A stretch of DNA of 64,000 nucleotides from an uncultured Christensenellaceae bacterium (GTDB lineage Bacteria; Bacillota; Clostridia; Christensenellales; UBA1242): the NCBI GenBank assembly GCA_910587225.1, contig CAJULT010000002.1:1-64000 (forward strand), read 5' to 3'. Shown here piece by piece: positions 27,054 to 35,513 of the stretch; the first letter of the stretch is position 1, and every line of letters begins with the position of its first letter. Below the pieces are notes generated by a model. It did not search any database, was not told where the DNA came from, and saw nothing but the letters and a program-made list of their open reading frames with translations. The translations under genes and the position numbers were made by a program.

Positions 27054-27779
27054 ATGAAAGAAAAAATGTTAAAAATCTTAAATTATATGAAAAACATGCT
27101 TTATCCTGAGAAAATAAAGTGTATCTTTTGTGGTCGCGATATTCAAGATTTTGATACCCGCCCATATTGCGATGATTGTGCTAAGTTAGATATTTTCAAT
27201 AATGGCAACCGCTGCCTTAGATGCGATATGCACCTGCCGCTTGATAATCGCTTCTGTCATTTCTGTCAAACAAGTAAACGCTATTACGAAAAAGCTTTCT
27301 GCCCTATGCTATATAAAGACGAAGTAAGAAAAGCCATCTTAAAATTAAAAAGCGATAATGCAAAATATCTTGCCGAGCCATTTGCCAGTCTGATTGCAAA
27401 CCGCATAAATGAGTTTGGCGTTAAAGTGGATTTAATTCTTCCAGTGCCTATGCATGAAAAGTCAAGAAAGAGGCGTGGCTATAATCAAGCCGAACGCTTA
27501 GCAATTGAACTAGGTAAAATTTTAGCTTGCGAAGTAAGGAGCGACCTTTTCATAAAAACTAAAAACACAACGCCGCAAAAAGATTTGAAACTCAAAGAAA
27601 GAATAGATAACGTTGTCGACAGCTTTGCACTCACCGATAAGAAGCCTATAAAAGATAAAGTCGTCTTGATTGTAGATGATATTATGACTACTGGCGCGAC
27701 ACTGAACGAACTTGCCCGCCTATGTAGTCCCGCCACCAAAGTATATGTCGCAGCCATTGCCAGAGATTTGCCAAAATAA
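27054..27779 (+). CDS. comFC: ComFC-like phosphoribosyltransferase-fold protein
   Basis: The 241-residue protein has an N-terminal zinc finger (CIFCGRDI, CDDC, CLRC, CHFC) and a type I phosphoribosyltransferase domain with 'VVLIVDDIMTTGATLNELA' and 'KRRGYNQAERLA'. ComF proteins are needed for natural transformation and DNA uptake. I start at the ATG one base after the recD2 stop; an upstream ATG at 27024 inside recD2 is possible. Coupling to recD2 is likely. Confidence 0.9.
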   Translation: MKEKMLKILNYMKNMLYPEKIKCIFCGRDIQDFDTRPYCDDCAKLDIFNNGNRCLRCDMHLPLDNRFCHFCQTSKRYYEKAFCPMLYKDEVRKAILKLKSDNAKYLAEPFASLIANRINEFGVKVDLILPVPMHEKSRKRRGYNQAERLAIELGKILACEVRSDLFIKTKNTTPQKDLKLKERIDNVVDSFALTDKKPIKDKVVLIVDDIMTTGATLNELARLCSPATKVYVAAIARDLPK

Positions 27780-27867
27780 AAACCGCCTATTAGTCACTTA
27801 TTTTTGAGACTAGCAAAAAGTTGCATTTTAAAATAACTTATGATATACTAAATGAGTGGGAGTTTTT

Positions 27868-28410
27868 ATGAAAGAGAAGATATTAGTTTTGGCATATCCC
27901 GGCATTGGGAAAACTTATATGGCGGAAAATTTTACAAATGTAAGCGACTTTGAATTTCAGCATTATAGATATGACTACGGCAAATACAAAGATTTACCTT
28001 TAGAACAAATTAAAGGTAGAACTGAAATAAGAACGGATAGACCAGAATGGCCTCAAAACTTTTTTAAGGCATTGGAAGAAGAATTGGAGAAAGGTCGTAT
28101 TGTTCTTGTCCCATTTGCGTCAAGTTTATTTGTGGTGTTAGATTACCTTGCTAAGAGCAAAGGTGTTAAAGTTATACTCGCTATTCAAGATAAAAATAGT
28201 TTTGAAGATATAGCAAATAAATTTAGAAAACGTGGTAATAGTGAAGAATTTATAGAGAGAAGAAGAAATGATTTTAAAAGATGTCATGATATGATTGAAA
28301 AATCTAATTTTGATTCTATTATTTTGATGCCTAATGAATATCTTTCGGATGGGTTAAAACGATTAGGGCTTAATTTGATCTCTGGAAAGGGCATTAAAAA
28401 TTATCATTAA
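27868..28410 (+). CDS. P-loop NTPase-like protein of unknown role
   Basis: This 180-residue protein begins with a Walker A-like 'LAYPGIGKTYMA' and resembles small nucleotide or polynucleotide kinase-like proteins found in phage and accessory genomes. It also has a conserved-looking acidic/aromatic segment (FEFQHYRYDYGKYKDLP) and a C-terminal basic helix (RRRNDFKRC). I start at the ATG at 27868 behind TGGGAG rather than the GTG 12 bp upstream. It stands alone, with its own terminator. No substrate can be given. Confidence 0.7.
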   Translation: MKEKILVLAYPGIGKTYMAENFTNVSDFEFQHYRYDYGKYKDLPLEQIKGRTEIRTDRPEWPQNFFKALEEELEKGRIVLVPFASSLFVVLDYLAKSKGVKVILAIQDKNSFEDIANKFRKRGNSEEFIERRRNDFKRCHDMIEKSNFDSIILMPNEYLSDGLKRLGLNLISGKGIKNYH

Positions 28411-28420
28411 AAAGCAAAAA

Positions 28421-28446
28421 GGATTGTTAGAAGACAATCCTTTTTT
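28421..28446 (+). terminator. Terminator of the P-loop protein gene
   Basis: The GGATTGT...ACAATCC hairpin is followed by TTTTTT. Confidence 0.85.
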
Positions 28447-28488
28447 GCTGGTTTCAAAAGTTTTTAACCTTAATGCGTTTTTTTAAAT

Positions 28489-28517
28489 AAAAAAACACAC
28501 CCTGCCATAAGGTGTGT
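28489..28517 (-). terminator. Terminator downstream of tRNA-Glu
   Basis: Minus strand ACACACC...GGGTGTG hairpin followed by a T7 run, 16 bp after the tRNA 3' end. Confidence 0.75.
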
Positions 28518-28533
28518 TCGTCCAAATGTTCAC

Positions 28534-28608
28534 TGGTAGCCTCTAGGGGAGTCGAACCCCTCACTCCGCCGTGAAAGGGCGATGTCTTAACCGATTGACC
28601 AAGAGGCC
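28534..28608 (-). tRNA. tRNA-Glu (anticodon TTC)
   Basis: A complete cloverleaf is readable on the minus strand: acceptor GGCCTCT/AGAGGCT, D-loop TTGGTCAATCGGTTAA, anticodon loop CTTTCAC (TTC), T-loop GTTCGACTC, and an encoded CCA end. The first acceptor pair is G-U. Confidence 0.95.
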
Positions 28609-28682
28609 ACAAAACTAGTGAACGCAATTAGTATACGAAAAAGACCGCTTCTTGTCAAGTGATTTTTCGAAATAAATTTATT

Positions 28683-29159
28683 TTATCTTGTATTTTCTAA
28701 TATAGTTCCTTCGCGGAGGATTATTTTGTATACTTGCTCTTGCGAGCCGTCTTGCCATGTTAGTTTTAAAGTGGCAGTTCTATCTTTTTCACTAAAACGC
28801 GGATAGATTACAAATTTTGCCTGCCTTTGACCACCCACCTCGCTAAAAAACTCGCCGCCTTCCTGACGTTTTCCATTAAACTCCATTATTCCGGTTTCTA
28901 AATTGTCAAGTTTGTCAGCAGCAGCAAATTCAATGCCGACATAGTAGCCACCTTCTGTTAAACCCTTAGTTATGTCTGCCTCTCGAAATTGCAAGGACTC
29001 CCCCTGCCCTCCAAGAAAAATGTTTCGTAGATCCTTATCGTACTCTATTGAAATATCTCCGTCTACAAGCGTAGCATTAGCACTTGGCATTACAGCATCG
29101 CCACACCCATATAAACACAAAGAAAATAAACATATCGCAACTAAAATTAACTTTTTCAT
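28683..29159 (-). CDS. Predicted lipoprotein
   Basis: The 158-residue protein has a type II signal peptide with lipobox LYGC (MKKLILVAICLFSLCLYGC). The mature part is beta-rich and unrecognised. It starts 3 bp after the stop of the GPH-type transporter gene and is probably co-transcribed with it. A role in sugar uptake is possible but not supported by any motif. Confidence 0.8.
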   Translation of the reverse strand: MKKLILVAICLFSLCLYGCGDAVMPSANATLVDGDISIEYDKDLRNIFLGGQGESLQFREADITKGLTEGGYYVGIEFAAADKLDNLETGIMEFNGKRQEGGEFFSEVGGQRQAKFVIYPRFSEKDRTATLKLTWQDGSQEQVYKIILREGTILENTR

Positions 29160-29162
29160 GCT

Positions 29163-30605
29163 TTAATTATGTGCATTTGCCTCATTTTTATCATTTTTTT
29201 GCATGAGTTGAACTTTTAGCACATCGCTACGCCTAATTTGATACTGAGAGAAAAGCAGAATTGAAGCGGCAAGTGCTATGGCGCAGCCGCAAAATACAAT
29301 TGTTCCAAGCCCGTTTTGTACTGACATTGCTTGCACAGGCTGAGTAGAATCGAATTTGATAATATCAAGCAGGAAACCGATGATAAGGAGCGCTATTGAA
29401 TTTGCAAGGTTATAGGTAAAGGTAAAAAAGCCGGAATATTGACCTGCGTTATTTTCACCAGTCTTAAACATTTCAAGCGTAACCACATCAGCGTACATTG
29501 ACATAGGCAGCGAGTACATCGCCCCCGCCCCAACACCACAGAAAAGTATACAAGGCAATACATAAAGAAACATAACGCTTGGGTCAAAGTAAGTTCTAAA
29601 TAAAAATGTCAAAAGAGTTAGCGCAATGCCAAACACGATAAGGGAAAGCGATATGATAAGCGCATGTTTTTTATCAATTCGCTTAGCCACCGCTATCCAA
29701 AGCGGCTGGGAGGCTATTGCCCCGCCAAACAAGGCGATAAGAAGCATTGAAATTTGAGTACTTGAAAAGTGATAACAATAGGTAAAAAGGTGCATGCCAA
29801 CCGCAGTTAAAAAGGCGGACGCAATAAGGGACGCCGAATAGCCAAGTATCACCGACCTAAAATTCCGCTTTTTAAGCACTTCAATATATCCGCTTAAGAG
29901 TTTACTCAAACTAAACTTTTCTTTTTTAAGCGAAAGCATGGTCACTCGGTTCACCCGCTGAACATGTCTTAAACTGCCAAACACCGCAATCGAGCTGCAA
30001 AGAAGAACTAACGCTGAGTTGATATACGCAATATTAATATACCCCTGCTGCGAAAACTGAGTTTGAATTGAAATGGAAATAGACGGCATAAAAAAGTACA
30101 TAAGAATGCTAGGCGCAATCATGCCCATAATTGAAAACATGGTTTTAAAGCCCTGCACCTTATTTTGCTCGTTATAATCAGGCGCTATATCAATTCCAAG
30201 CGCGGCATAAGGCGTACCAAAAAAGGTGTTGGCAGTTTCAATCGCAAGCATTGAAATGAGTAGCCATGCGAACTTGCCCCCATCTGGCAGCGAGGCTGGC
30301 ATAGTCCAAATGAAAAGATTGATAAGCGCAATCGCAATGCTGCCAAAAAGCATATAACCAAGCCGCCGCCCAAAAAACTTGTTGCGAGTATTATCGCTTA
30401 AATATCCAACCAGCGGGTCACTCACCCCATCCCATAAAGACGCTATCGCAACGGCAATTCCGACAAGCGAGCCAGATATGCCCATAATGCTTGTCCCAAA
30501 GAACATGATAAAATTGCTAAGGGTATTTCCCATACACCCATAGCCAAGGCAGCCCATGCCATAACATAGTTTAGTCCCAAACGATAACTTGTCCTGCTTT
30601 TTCAC
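29163..30605 (-). CDS. GPH-type (MFS_2) sugar:cation symporter
   Basis: This 480-residue, 12-TM transporter has the GPH (glycoside-pentoside-hexuronide) signature: 'LSFGTKLCYGMGCLGYGCMGN' at the N-terminus and 'ASLWDGVSDPLVGYLSDNTR' after TM2. GPH proteins import sugars or glycosides with Na+ or H+. No glycosidase lies nearby, so the substrate is unknown. It is followed by the lipoprotein gene. Confidence 0.88.
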   Translation of the reverse strand: MKKQDKLSFGTKLCYGMGCLGYGCMGNTLSNFIMFFGTSIMGISGSLVGIAVAIASLWDGVSDPLVGYLSDNTRNKFFGRRLGYMLFGSIAIALINLFIWTMPASLPDGGKFAWLLISMLAIETANTFFGTPYAALGIDIAPDYNEQNKVQGFKTMFSIMGMIAPSILMYFFMPSISISIQTQFSQQGYINIAYINSALVLLCSSIAVFGSLRHVQRVNRVTMLSLKKEKFSLSKLLSGYIEVLKKRNFRSVILGYSASLIASAFLTAVGMHLFTYCYHFSSTQISMLLIALFGGAIASQPLWIAVAKRIDKKHALIISLSLIVFGIALTLLTFLFRTYFDPSVMFLYVLPCILFCGVGAGAMYSLPMSMYADVVTLEMFKTGENNAGQYSGFFTFTYNLANSIALLIIGFLLDIIKFDSTQPVQAMSVQNGLGTIVFCGCAIALAASILLFSQYQIRRSDVLKVQLMQKNDKNEANAHN

Positions 30606-30652
30606 TAAAATATGTTATGCGCCAAGGCTTTCAGTTATGAAAACAGTCTAAT

Positions 30653-30673
30653 AAAAAAACGGGCATAGCCCGT
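30653..30673 (-). terminator. Terminator of the 30673-31416 gene
   Basis: CGGGC...GCCCG hairpin followed on the minus strand by T7. Confidence 0.75.
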
Positions 30674-31416
30674 TAGTTTGATGAAGTTTCATCTACCTCA
30701 TTCTCTTCTTGTTTAAATTCTATCGGTTTTGGATAAAGCACACGCTGCGCAATTTCAAATCGGCTTTCGCTGTAAGGAACAAGTTCCTTGCATGTATGAT
30801 CGATAGCTGCAACTATCTTTTTATTTTCTTCTTCATCTTGTTCATGTCCCGACAAAATTAAAGTAAAGCCATCGCGTTTTACTTTTTTGTTAGTCTTGAC
30901 ATCTCTATATACCGCCTTTTCATATATAAGAGTACATTCAAAGCCTGTACCGCCTAAAATGTGGTAACGCTTTCCCTTAACTTTTATATCAATCTTCGGT
31001 TCTGTTTGGCGCACTACTGAAACAAGGTCAATCGAAAAAGCATTTGAAAATAGGTTGCTTATCGCGTTAGCAATTTGAGTAGGAAACTCCTTAGGCTGCT
31101 CAGAGCCTTCACACTGTCCTAAATCAAAACGCTGACTAGGTCGTTTAAATCCGCCGGGCAGATTTGAAATCTTTCTTACTTTAAAATAATACTTGCCATT
31201 TTCAAGCTGTTTACTAAGGACAAGCCCCGCATTTGCGAGCATATTGCTTGGCACATCATAAATAGTTTCCAATCCAACAAAATCGTCATCAAAAGCAATG
31301 CGATAATATTTTAAACTACCATCAAGTTTCTTAATAGTTTTCTTATAATTTTTACCTAGATAATAATAGTGAACTTTTTGCACAGTTGCTGCTTTAATTG
31401 CCTCATTTTGTATCAT
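30673..31416 (-). CDS. Uncharacterised protein, weakly CYTH-like
   Basis: The 247-residue protein is not firmly recognised. The segment 'ETIYDVPSNMLANAGLVLSK' followed by 'YYFKVRKIS' resembles the start of CYTH (triphosphate tunnel) domains, and basic and acidic patches alternate as in that fold, but I do not see the ExExK signature. The C-terminal 60 residues are acidic. I choose the ATG at 31416, 7 bp after AGGAG, over the ATG at 31422 that abuts it. Confidence 0.65.
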   Translation of the reverse strand: MIQNEAIKAATVQKVHYYYLGKNYKKTIKKLDGSLKYYRIAFDDDFVGLETIYDVPSNMLANAGLVLSKQLENGKYYFKVRKISNLPGGFKRPSQRFDLGQCEGSEQPKEFPTQIANAISNLFSNAFSIDLVSVVRQTEPKIDIKVKGKRYHILGGTGFECTLIYEKAVYRDVKTNKKVKRDGFTLILSGHEQDEEENKKIVAAIDHTCKELVPYSESRFEIAQRVLYPKPIEFKQEENEVDETSSN

Positions 31417-31511
31417 AACCATTCTCCTATAATAGAGTTTACATAATTACAAGAAAAAAAGCAAATGTTTAACAATTTTTTTGTTGACAATAATTTTTTC
31501 AAGGAGGAAAT

Positions 31512-32105
31512 ATGGAATTTAACAAATCTAAAACAAAAGAAAACCTTGCCCGAGCCTTTGCTGCCGAGTGTCAGGACGGGGCAAGATATCAATTTATGGC
31601 AAAAGCAGCTGTCAGTGAGGGCTTTTCTTTTATAAGCGACCAATTAAAAATGCTCGCAAAAAATGAAATGGCTCACGCCTCCACACTTTATAACTTAATG
31701 CTTGAAGGCTGCAAGGGAGTTGAAGATAACGTCCCAATTGAAGCTGGCTATCCTTTCGAGCCGCCCCAGCTTTCAACAAGCTTAAAAAGCGCGGCTGAAA
31801 TTGAGGAATATGAGGCAAAAAATATCTACCCTGCTTTTGCAAAAGTCGCAAAAGATGAAGGCTTTGCCCACATCGCAAAAGCTTTGCTACTAATCGCTGA
31901 AGTAGAAAACACACACTTTCAAAAACTTGCTGCGCTTGCAAAGCTGTATAAAGCAAACAAACTTTATCACTCAAATTCAAAACAATTATGGGAATGTTCC
32001 AACTGCGGACATCGCGAGCAAGGAACAAGCGCTTGGCAAAATTGCCCGCTTTGCTCCTACCCACAAGGTTATGTAATGGTGCCGCCCACCCTTTTAAACG
32101 GATAA
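31512..32105 (+). CDS. Rubrerythrin
   Basis: The 197-residue non-haem iron protein removes peroxide in anaerobes. The diiron domain has the two ExxH-type motifs (AAECQDGARYQFM, NEMAHASTLYN; NIYPAFAKVA, AEVENTHFQKL). The C-terminal rubredoxin-like domain has CSNC and CPLC. AAGGAGG stands 6 bp before the ATG. It is monocistronic and convergent with the HU gene. Confidence 0.94.
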   Translation: MEFNKSKTKENLARAFAAECQDGARYQFMAKAAVSEGFSFISDQLKMLAKNEMAHASTLYNLMLEGCKGVEDNVPIEAGYPFEPPQLSTSLKSAAEIEEYEAKNIYPAFAKVAKDEGFAHIAKALLLIAEVENTHFQKLAALAKLYKANKLYHSNSKQLWECSNCGHREQGTSAWQNCPLCSYPQGYVMVPPTLLNG

Positions 32106-32180
32106 CAGGCGTTGCCTGCCAAATCTTTTCACTCTTCGCTCTTCATTTATTGTTCAAACATTGGCAGCGCCACAAAAAAA
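32102..32180. repeat. Degenerate intergenic repeat, copy 2
   Basis: AACAGGCGTTGCCTGC, an AT-rich middle containing ATTGTT, and GGCAGCGCCACAAAAAAA match the order of the element at 22805-22880. It begins at the rubrerythrin stop codon. Confidence 0.4.
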
Positions 32181-32205
32181 CAACCCGCAAGGGTTGCTTT
32201 TTATT
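32174..32205. terminator. Bidirectional terminator between rubrerythrin and HU
   Basis: CAACCCGCAAGGGTTG is flanked by A7 and a T-rich run. Confidence 0.8.
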
Positions 32206-32210
32206 TTTCC

Positions 32211-32483
32211 TTAGTTTAAAAGTCCTTTAAAGCTGTTACCGAACTTGAAAGATGGAACTTTGCAAGCTGCAATTTTAACTTTTTGCTTTGTAAGAGGGTT
32301 GATACCTTCTCTTGCTGCTCTTTTCTTCACTTCAAATGTTCCGAATCCAGCGATTTGAATTTTTTCTCCTTTTTTAAGTACATCAGCGATAGTAGCTGCC
32401 ATTGCGTCAAAAGCGATTCCTGCATCTTTTTGAGTGAAATTTGCTTTATCAGCGAATGCTTTGATAAATTCTTGTTTGTTCAT
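32211..32483 (-). CDS. hup: HU-type DNA-binding protein
   Basis: The 90-residue protein has the canonical length and motifs of HU: 'MNKQEFIKAFADKA', 'GFGTFEVKKRAAREGINPLT' (the DNA-intercalating beta arm) and 'PSFKFGNSFK'. It bends and compacts DNA. AAAGGAG precedes the ATG. It is monocistronic. Confidence 0.96.
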   Translation of the reverse strand: MNKQEFIKAFADKANFTQKDAGIAFDAMAATIADVLKKGEKIQIAGFGTFEVKKRAAREGINPLTKQKVKIAACKVPSFKFGNSFKGLLN

Positions 32484-32562
32484 TTATCATATCTCCTTTT
32501 TTTAATTGGCTTTCACCTTGATTTATCTTAACATATTTTTGCCCAAAAACCAAGCAAAATTA

Positions 32563-33372
32563 CTAGCTCCAAGCGAAAAAGTTGCCGATTTCATTCCAAA
32601 AATACCCAAAAACTGCCTTTATCTTCTCCCACCAGAGAGTATTATTGGATTTAGCCGTTGAAACATCTCTAATAATTACCTTTACAACGCCTACTACTTG
32701 CTCTTCGGTGCAAGTGCCATTTATTCTCGCATCAAGGCTTGCCCCGCGGTTGTCCCCCATGTAGAAAATCTCACCTTCTGGCACTTCCACAAAGTAGGTG
32801 TCACCCTCGTAACTTACATCATATCGGTTGACAAAATGCGACTCAGGCTCTAAAGTTGCTTTCAAAAAGGTTTCATAAAAGCGGCTTTCATAAACTTCAC
32901 TGCCAAAAGTTATGCCCTCATCATACGACCAGCCGGGGTAGGAAAGAATGTAATCTTCCTGCAAAATCTCAATATTCTCACTTCCGTCACGGATAACTGA
33001 AACGCGGTACTGATTGTCATATTCGTCATACTTGCGAATGGAAATCTTATCTCCGCCCTTTGCTATTACGCGTTTGATTATGGTATTTACACGATCTTCA
33101 AGTTTGATAATAATGATATCGTTTACATTTATCTGTTCATTATATTTTATATACACCCCGTCTTTAACCGATTGCTCTGATAGCCCCGCATTTATTGTAG
33201 GCTGCATCGACGTTCCGCTGACAGGATAGTAACGATAATTAGCTAAAAAGATATACCTTCCCACCATAAAAGCAATAAAAAGTGCAATAAAGACGGCAGA
33301 AATGCCGCTGACAACATTTAAAAATTTGTCACCTTTCCCTTTCTTTACTTGTACCTTTTGCGGTGTTTCCAT
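32563..33372 (-). CDS. lepB: Signal peptidase I
   Basis: The 269-residue membrane protease has one N-terminal TM segment (about residues 17-40), the catalytic serine in 'SGTSMQPTI', the general-base lysine in 'TIIKRVIAKGGD', and the box 'FYMGDNRGASLDAR'. It cleaves secretory signal peptides. It is the last gene of an operon with queH, 3 bp upstream. Confidence 0.94.
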   Translation of the reverse strand: METPQKVQVKKGKGDKFLNVVSGISAVFIALFIAFMVGRYIFLANYRYYPVSGTSMQPTINAGLSEQSVKDGVYIKYNEQINVNDIIIIKLEDRVNTIIKRVIAKGGDKISIRKYDEYDNQYRVSVIRDGSENIEILQEDYILSYPGWSYDEGITFGSEVYESRFYETFLKATLEPESHFVNRYDVSYEGDTYFVEVPEGEIFYMGDNRGASLDARINGTCTEEQVVGVVKVIIRDVSTAKSNNTLWWEKIKAVFGYFWNEIGNFFAWS

Positions 33373-33375
33373 TAA

Positions 33376-33909
33376 TTACCTTCTTTTTGAATACTCGCAG
33401 CCGCAGTAGTCCTGTCTGTATAGGTCATACTCGCGGGAGAGCATTATGCTCTTCTTGTACCCGTCCTGTTTTTTAAAGTTGCCGTCAACAAACTCAATTC
33501 GCTCCGCCTCTTCTATTCCTTTGCCAACAGCATTTATTACAAGGCTGTTTTTATGCGGGCTAACTGTTAGCGTTGTTGCAAAGCAGTCAAAGCCGAGTTC
33601 TTTTGCCATCTGGGCGGTCTTTTGAAGTCGCATACGAAAACACTTCTCGCAGCGCGCTCCGCCCTCTTTTTCATTTTCCAAACCGCAGATATAGTCACTC
33701 CAAACCTGAGGCTCATACTCGCCCTCAATCACCTTCACACCTACCGCATCGCAGTACCTCTTCTGCTCGGCAAGACGATGATTATATTCGTCTGAGGTGT
33801 CTATATTGGGATTATAATATAATATAGTTAAATCATAGTCATTTTTAAGCACATTTATAACATGCGTGCTGCAAGGTCCACAGCAGCTGTGCAGAAGTAG
33901 TTTTTTCAT
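33376..33909 (-). CDS. queH: Epoxyqueuosine reductase QueH
   Basis: The 177-residue protein (old DUF208) has the 'HSCCGPCSTH' N-terminus, a second cysteine pair in 'CEKCFRMR', and 'DYCGCEYS' near the C-terminus. QueH performs the last step of queuosine synthesis in tRNA in organisms lacking QueG. The start overlaps the upstream gene by 4 bp. Confidence 0.92.
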   Translation of the reverse strand: MKKLLLHSCCGPCSTHVINVLKNDYDLTILYYNPNIDTSDEYNHRLAEQKRYCDAVGVKVIEGEYEPQVWSDYICGLENEKEGGARCEKCFRMRLQKTAQMAKELGFDCFATTLTVSPHKNSLVINAVGKGIEEAERIEFVDGNFKKQDGYKKSIMLSREYDLYRQDYCGCEYSKRR

Positions 33910-34367
33910 TGCAGTGTCCTCAATAGCTTAACAAGCGCGCTAAGAGTAGCATTTTCGTCTATCGTCTTTTTTATTGACTCGTCAAAGCTGTCTATATATA
34001 CGATAAAGCAAGCTAACTTATCAGAACAGTTTACAAAAACCTCGCATGCAAGCTTGTCCTGCCCTTCCATTGCTATGAAATAGGTAGGAAATAGAAACTC
34101 ATCAAGTTTAAGTGTGCATTTTGCTCGCAGGGTGTATTTATCGCTCACCGAAGCCAAATTTTTCACAAAGTTGTCATAATACTCAAAAAAGTCAGTAGGA
34201 TCCCGATAAACCCCGAACAGCGAAATCACCTGCCCTTCGCCGCTCGCATAATTTGCGAGATTGATAAAACCCTGCCCGTTTGGCAGTGGATATTTGTCAT
34301 TTGTCTCCTTAAAGCCGACCGGGAGCTGAAAGGACATTTCGTTAAGCGAGTCTACAACTGTTCTCAT
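33906..34367 (-). CDS. Uncharacterised small cytosolic protein
   Basis: This 153-residue protein without signal peptide or TM segments has alternating strands and helices and ends in 'LSALVKLLRTLQ'. It vaguely resembles PsbP/DcrB-fold proteins ('FQLPVGFKE', 'YFIAMEGQDK') but I would not assign it. The stop overlaps the queH start by 4 bp, so it is translationally coupled. Confidence 0.7.
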   Translation of the reverse strand: MRTVVDSLNEMSFQLPVGFKETNDKYPLPNGQGFINLANYASGEGQVISLFGVYRDPTDFFEYYDNFVKNLASVSDKYTLRAKCTLKLDEFLFPTYFIAMEGQDKLACEVFVNCSDKLACFIVYIDSFDESIKKTIDENATLSALVKLLRTLQ

Positions 34368-34405
34368 GGCATAAGTATGCCACGCTCAAATGTATTTGTC
34401 AAATG

Positions 34406-34741
34406 TTAAACCGCATTTATTGCGCAAAGCATTATTTCATTTACATTTTTGCTCGCAAGACCATATATAAGTATCTTTCCCTCTCTTTTATAAGTTACAA
34501 GATTTTGATCTTTAAGCTGTCTAAGTGAATGGCTTATAGTTGTCTGGTTTATCCCTAGCACCTTTGCTAGATCGTTTACACAAAGATTACTCATAGAAAG
34601 CGCTGACAAAATTTTGATACGGGTAGAGTCCGCATAATTTTGAAAATAGCCTGCAAGCTTCAATATATCACTCTCTGCCGGAAGAGAACTTGCTATGTCA
34701 AGCCTCCCCCGCTCAGTTAATAACAAAAATTTATCGTTCAT
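34406..34741 (-). CDS. ArsR-family transcriptional regulator
   Basis: The 111-residue protein has the ArsR winged helix: 'ADSTRIKILSALSMSNLCVNDLAKVL', recognition helix 'TTISHSLRQLKDQNLV' and a wing 'YKREGKILIYGL'. The metal box of arsenic/cadmium sensors (ELCVCDL) is reduced to one cysteine (NLCVNDL), so metal sensing by that site is doubtful. I choose the ATG at 34741, 9 bp after GGAG. It may lead the operon of the unknown gene, queH and lepB. Confidence 0.83.
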   Translation of the reverse strand: MNDKFLLLTERGRLDIASSLPAESDILKLAGYFQNYADSTRIKILSALSMSNLCVNDLAKVLGINQTTISHSLRQLKDQNLVTYKREGKILIYGLASKNVNEIMLCAINAV

Positions 34742-34902
34742 TTTTCTCATCTCCATTTTCACACATATTAACCTTTAAACATATATAACAATGTAAAGTC
34801 AAAACAATTTTGCCAAAGAAAAAGAAGAAGTCAAAATAAAAAAATGTTTTTAAATTTTGTATTTTGCTTTTATTGGAAGATTTTTGTAGAAAGGAGATTT
34901 AT

Positions 34903-35085
34903 ATGAATATTTCACAAGACATTTTACTCGTGCTGTTAATTTCAGTTATCGCATCAGCAACCGACACCAACCTTGCCACCAACTCAAATATGCTGCTATT
35001 ACTTTTGCTCGCACTTGCAGGCTTTAATAATAATGATAACGATAACTGGTCATGCCAAAACACATGTCCAAATAGACTCTTCTAA
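34903..35085 (+). CDS. Small hydrophobic protein upstream of a structured RNA
   Basis: This 60-residue frame starts at an ATG 7 bp after AAGGAG. Residues 5-17 and 30-42 ([14 protein letters not shown]) are hydrophobic; the tail is Asn/Asp-rich with two cysteines (NWSCQNTCPN). I do not recognise the family. The stop codon lies 1-2 bases before the first helix of the RNA at 35087, and the first terminator comes only after that RNA, so both may share a transcript. Confidence 0.6.
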   Translation: MNISQDILLVLLISVIASATDTNLATNSNMLLLLLLALAGFNNNDNDNWSCQNTCPNRLF

Positions 35086-35340
35086 TCGCGGGCGGCAACT
35101 AGGGTTTCTTTACGCGGACACGCCTGCTAACGCAGCCTAACCGCTAAAACCCGTTTCCCACCGCGTGCCCCTTTTAGCAACCTTGAAAATTTCGTACCGA
35201 CAATTTTCGGCGGTCAGAAGTGTCCTTACATTTTTCTCGCCGCGGAGACCGCTTCCCCTCGAAAAATTCCAGTCCATTATTGATAAAAAACAGAAAATAA
35301 AAAAAAGAATAAATTAAGGACGGGCGCTGCCCGTTTTTTA
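35086..35340 (+). ncRNA. Structured RNA, raiA-motif candidate
   Basis: About 190 bases of much higher G+C than the surroundings contain mutually supporting helices: 35087-35094 with 35238-35244, GGACAC 35116-35121 with GTGTCC 35220-35225, CTGC 35124-35127 with GCAG 35132-35135, GAAAATT 35185-35191 with AATTTTC 35202-35208. GGGTTT 35102-35107 with AAACCC 35147-35152 would be a pseudoknot. It ends in an intrinsic terminator (ACGGGCGCTGCCCGT then T6). Length, complexity and a sporulating host fit the raiA motif, but I cannot check its consensus here; the class is a guess. No reading frame crosses it. Strand is taken from the terminator. Confidence 0.55.
35320..35339 (+). terminator. Terminator of the structured RNA transcript
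   Basis: CGGGCGCTGCCCG hairpin followed by TTTTTT. The next 170 bases (35341-35512) are extremely AT-rich and hold only the promoter of the next gene. Confidence 0.8.
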
Positions 35341-35451
35341 ATTTTATAAATAATTAAAGAAAAATTAGACAAAATAATTATTAACCAAAAAAACAGGCTA
35401 AAAAAATAATTTAAAAAAATAAAAAATTTTTCAAAAAATAGCGAAAAATAT

Positions 35452-35480
35452 TTGGAGTATAATTTTTTTTGTGTTATTAT
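35452..35480 (+). promoter_or_regulatory. Probable promoter of the first VirB2-like gene
   Basis: TTGGAG (35452-35457), 17 bp and TATTAT (35475-35480), inside a long poly-A/T stretch that could act as an UP element. Confidence 0.45.
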
Positions 35481-35513
35481 AGCCTTGTAAATAAAAAAGA
35501 TTGGAGGTTAATT

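Noticed and set aside
34741..34830. Metal-responsive operator before the ArsR-like gene
   Set aside because: An imperfect repeat around AACATATATAACAATGT is visible but too weak, and the regulator lacks the usual cysteine pair.
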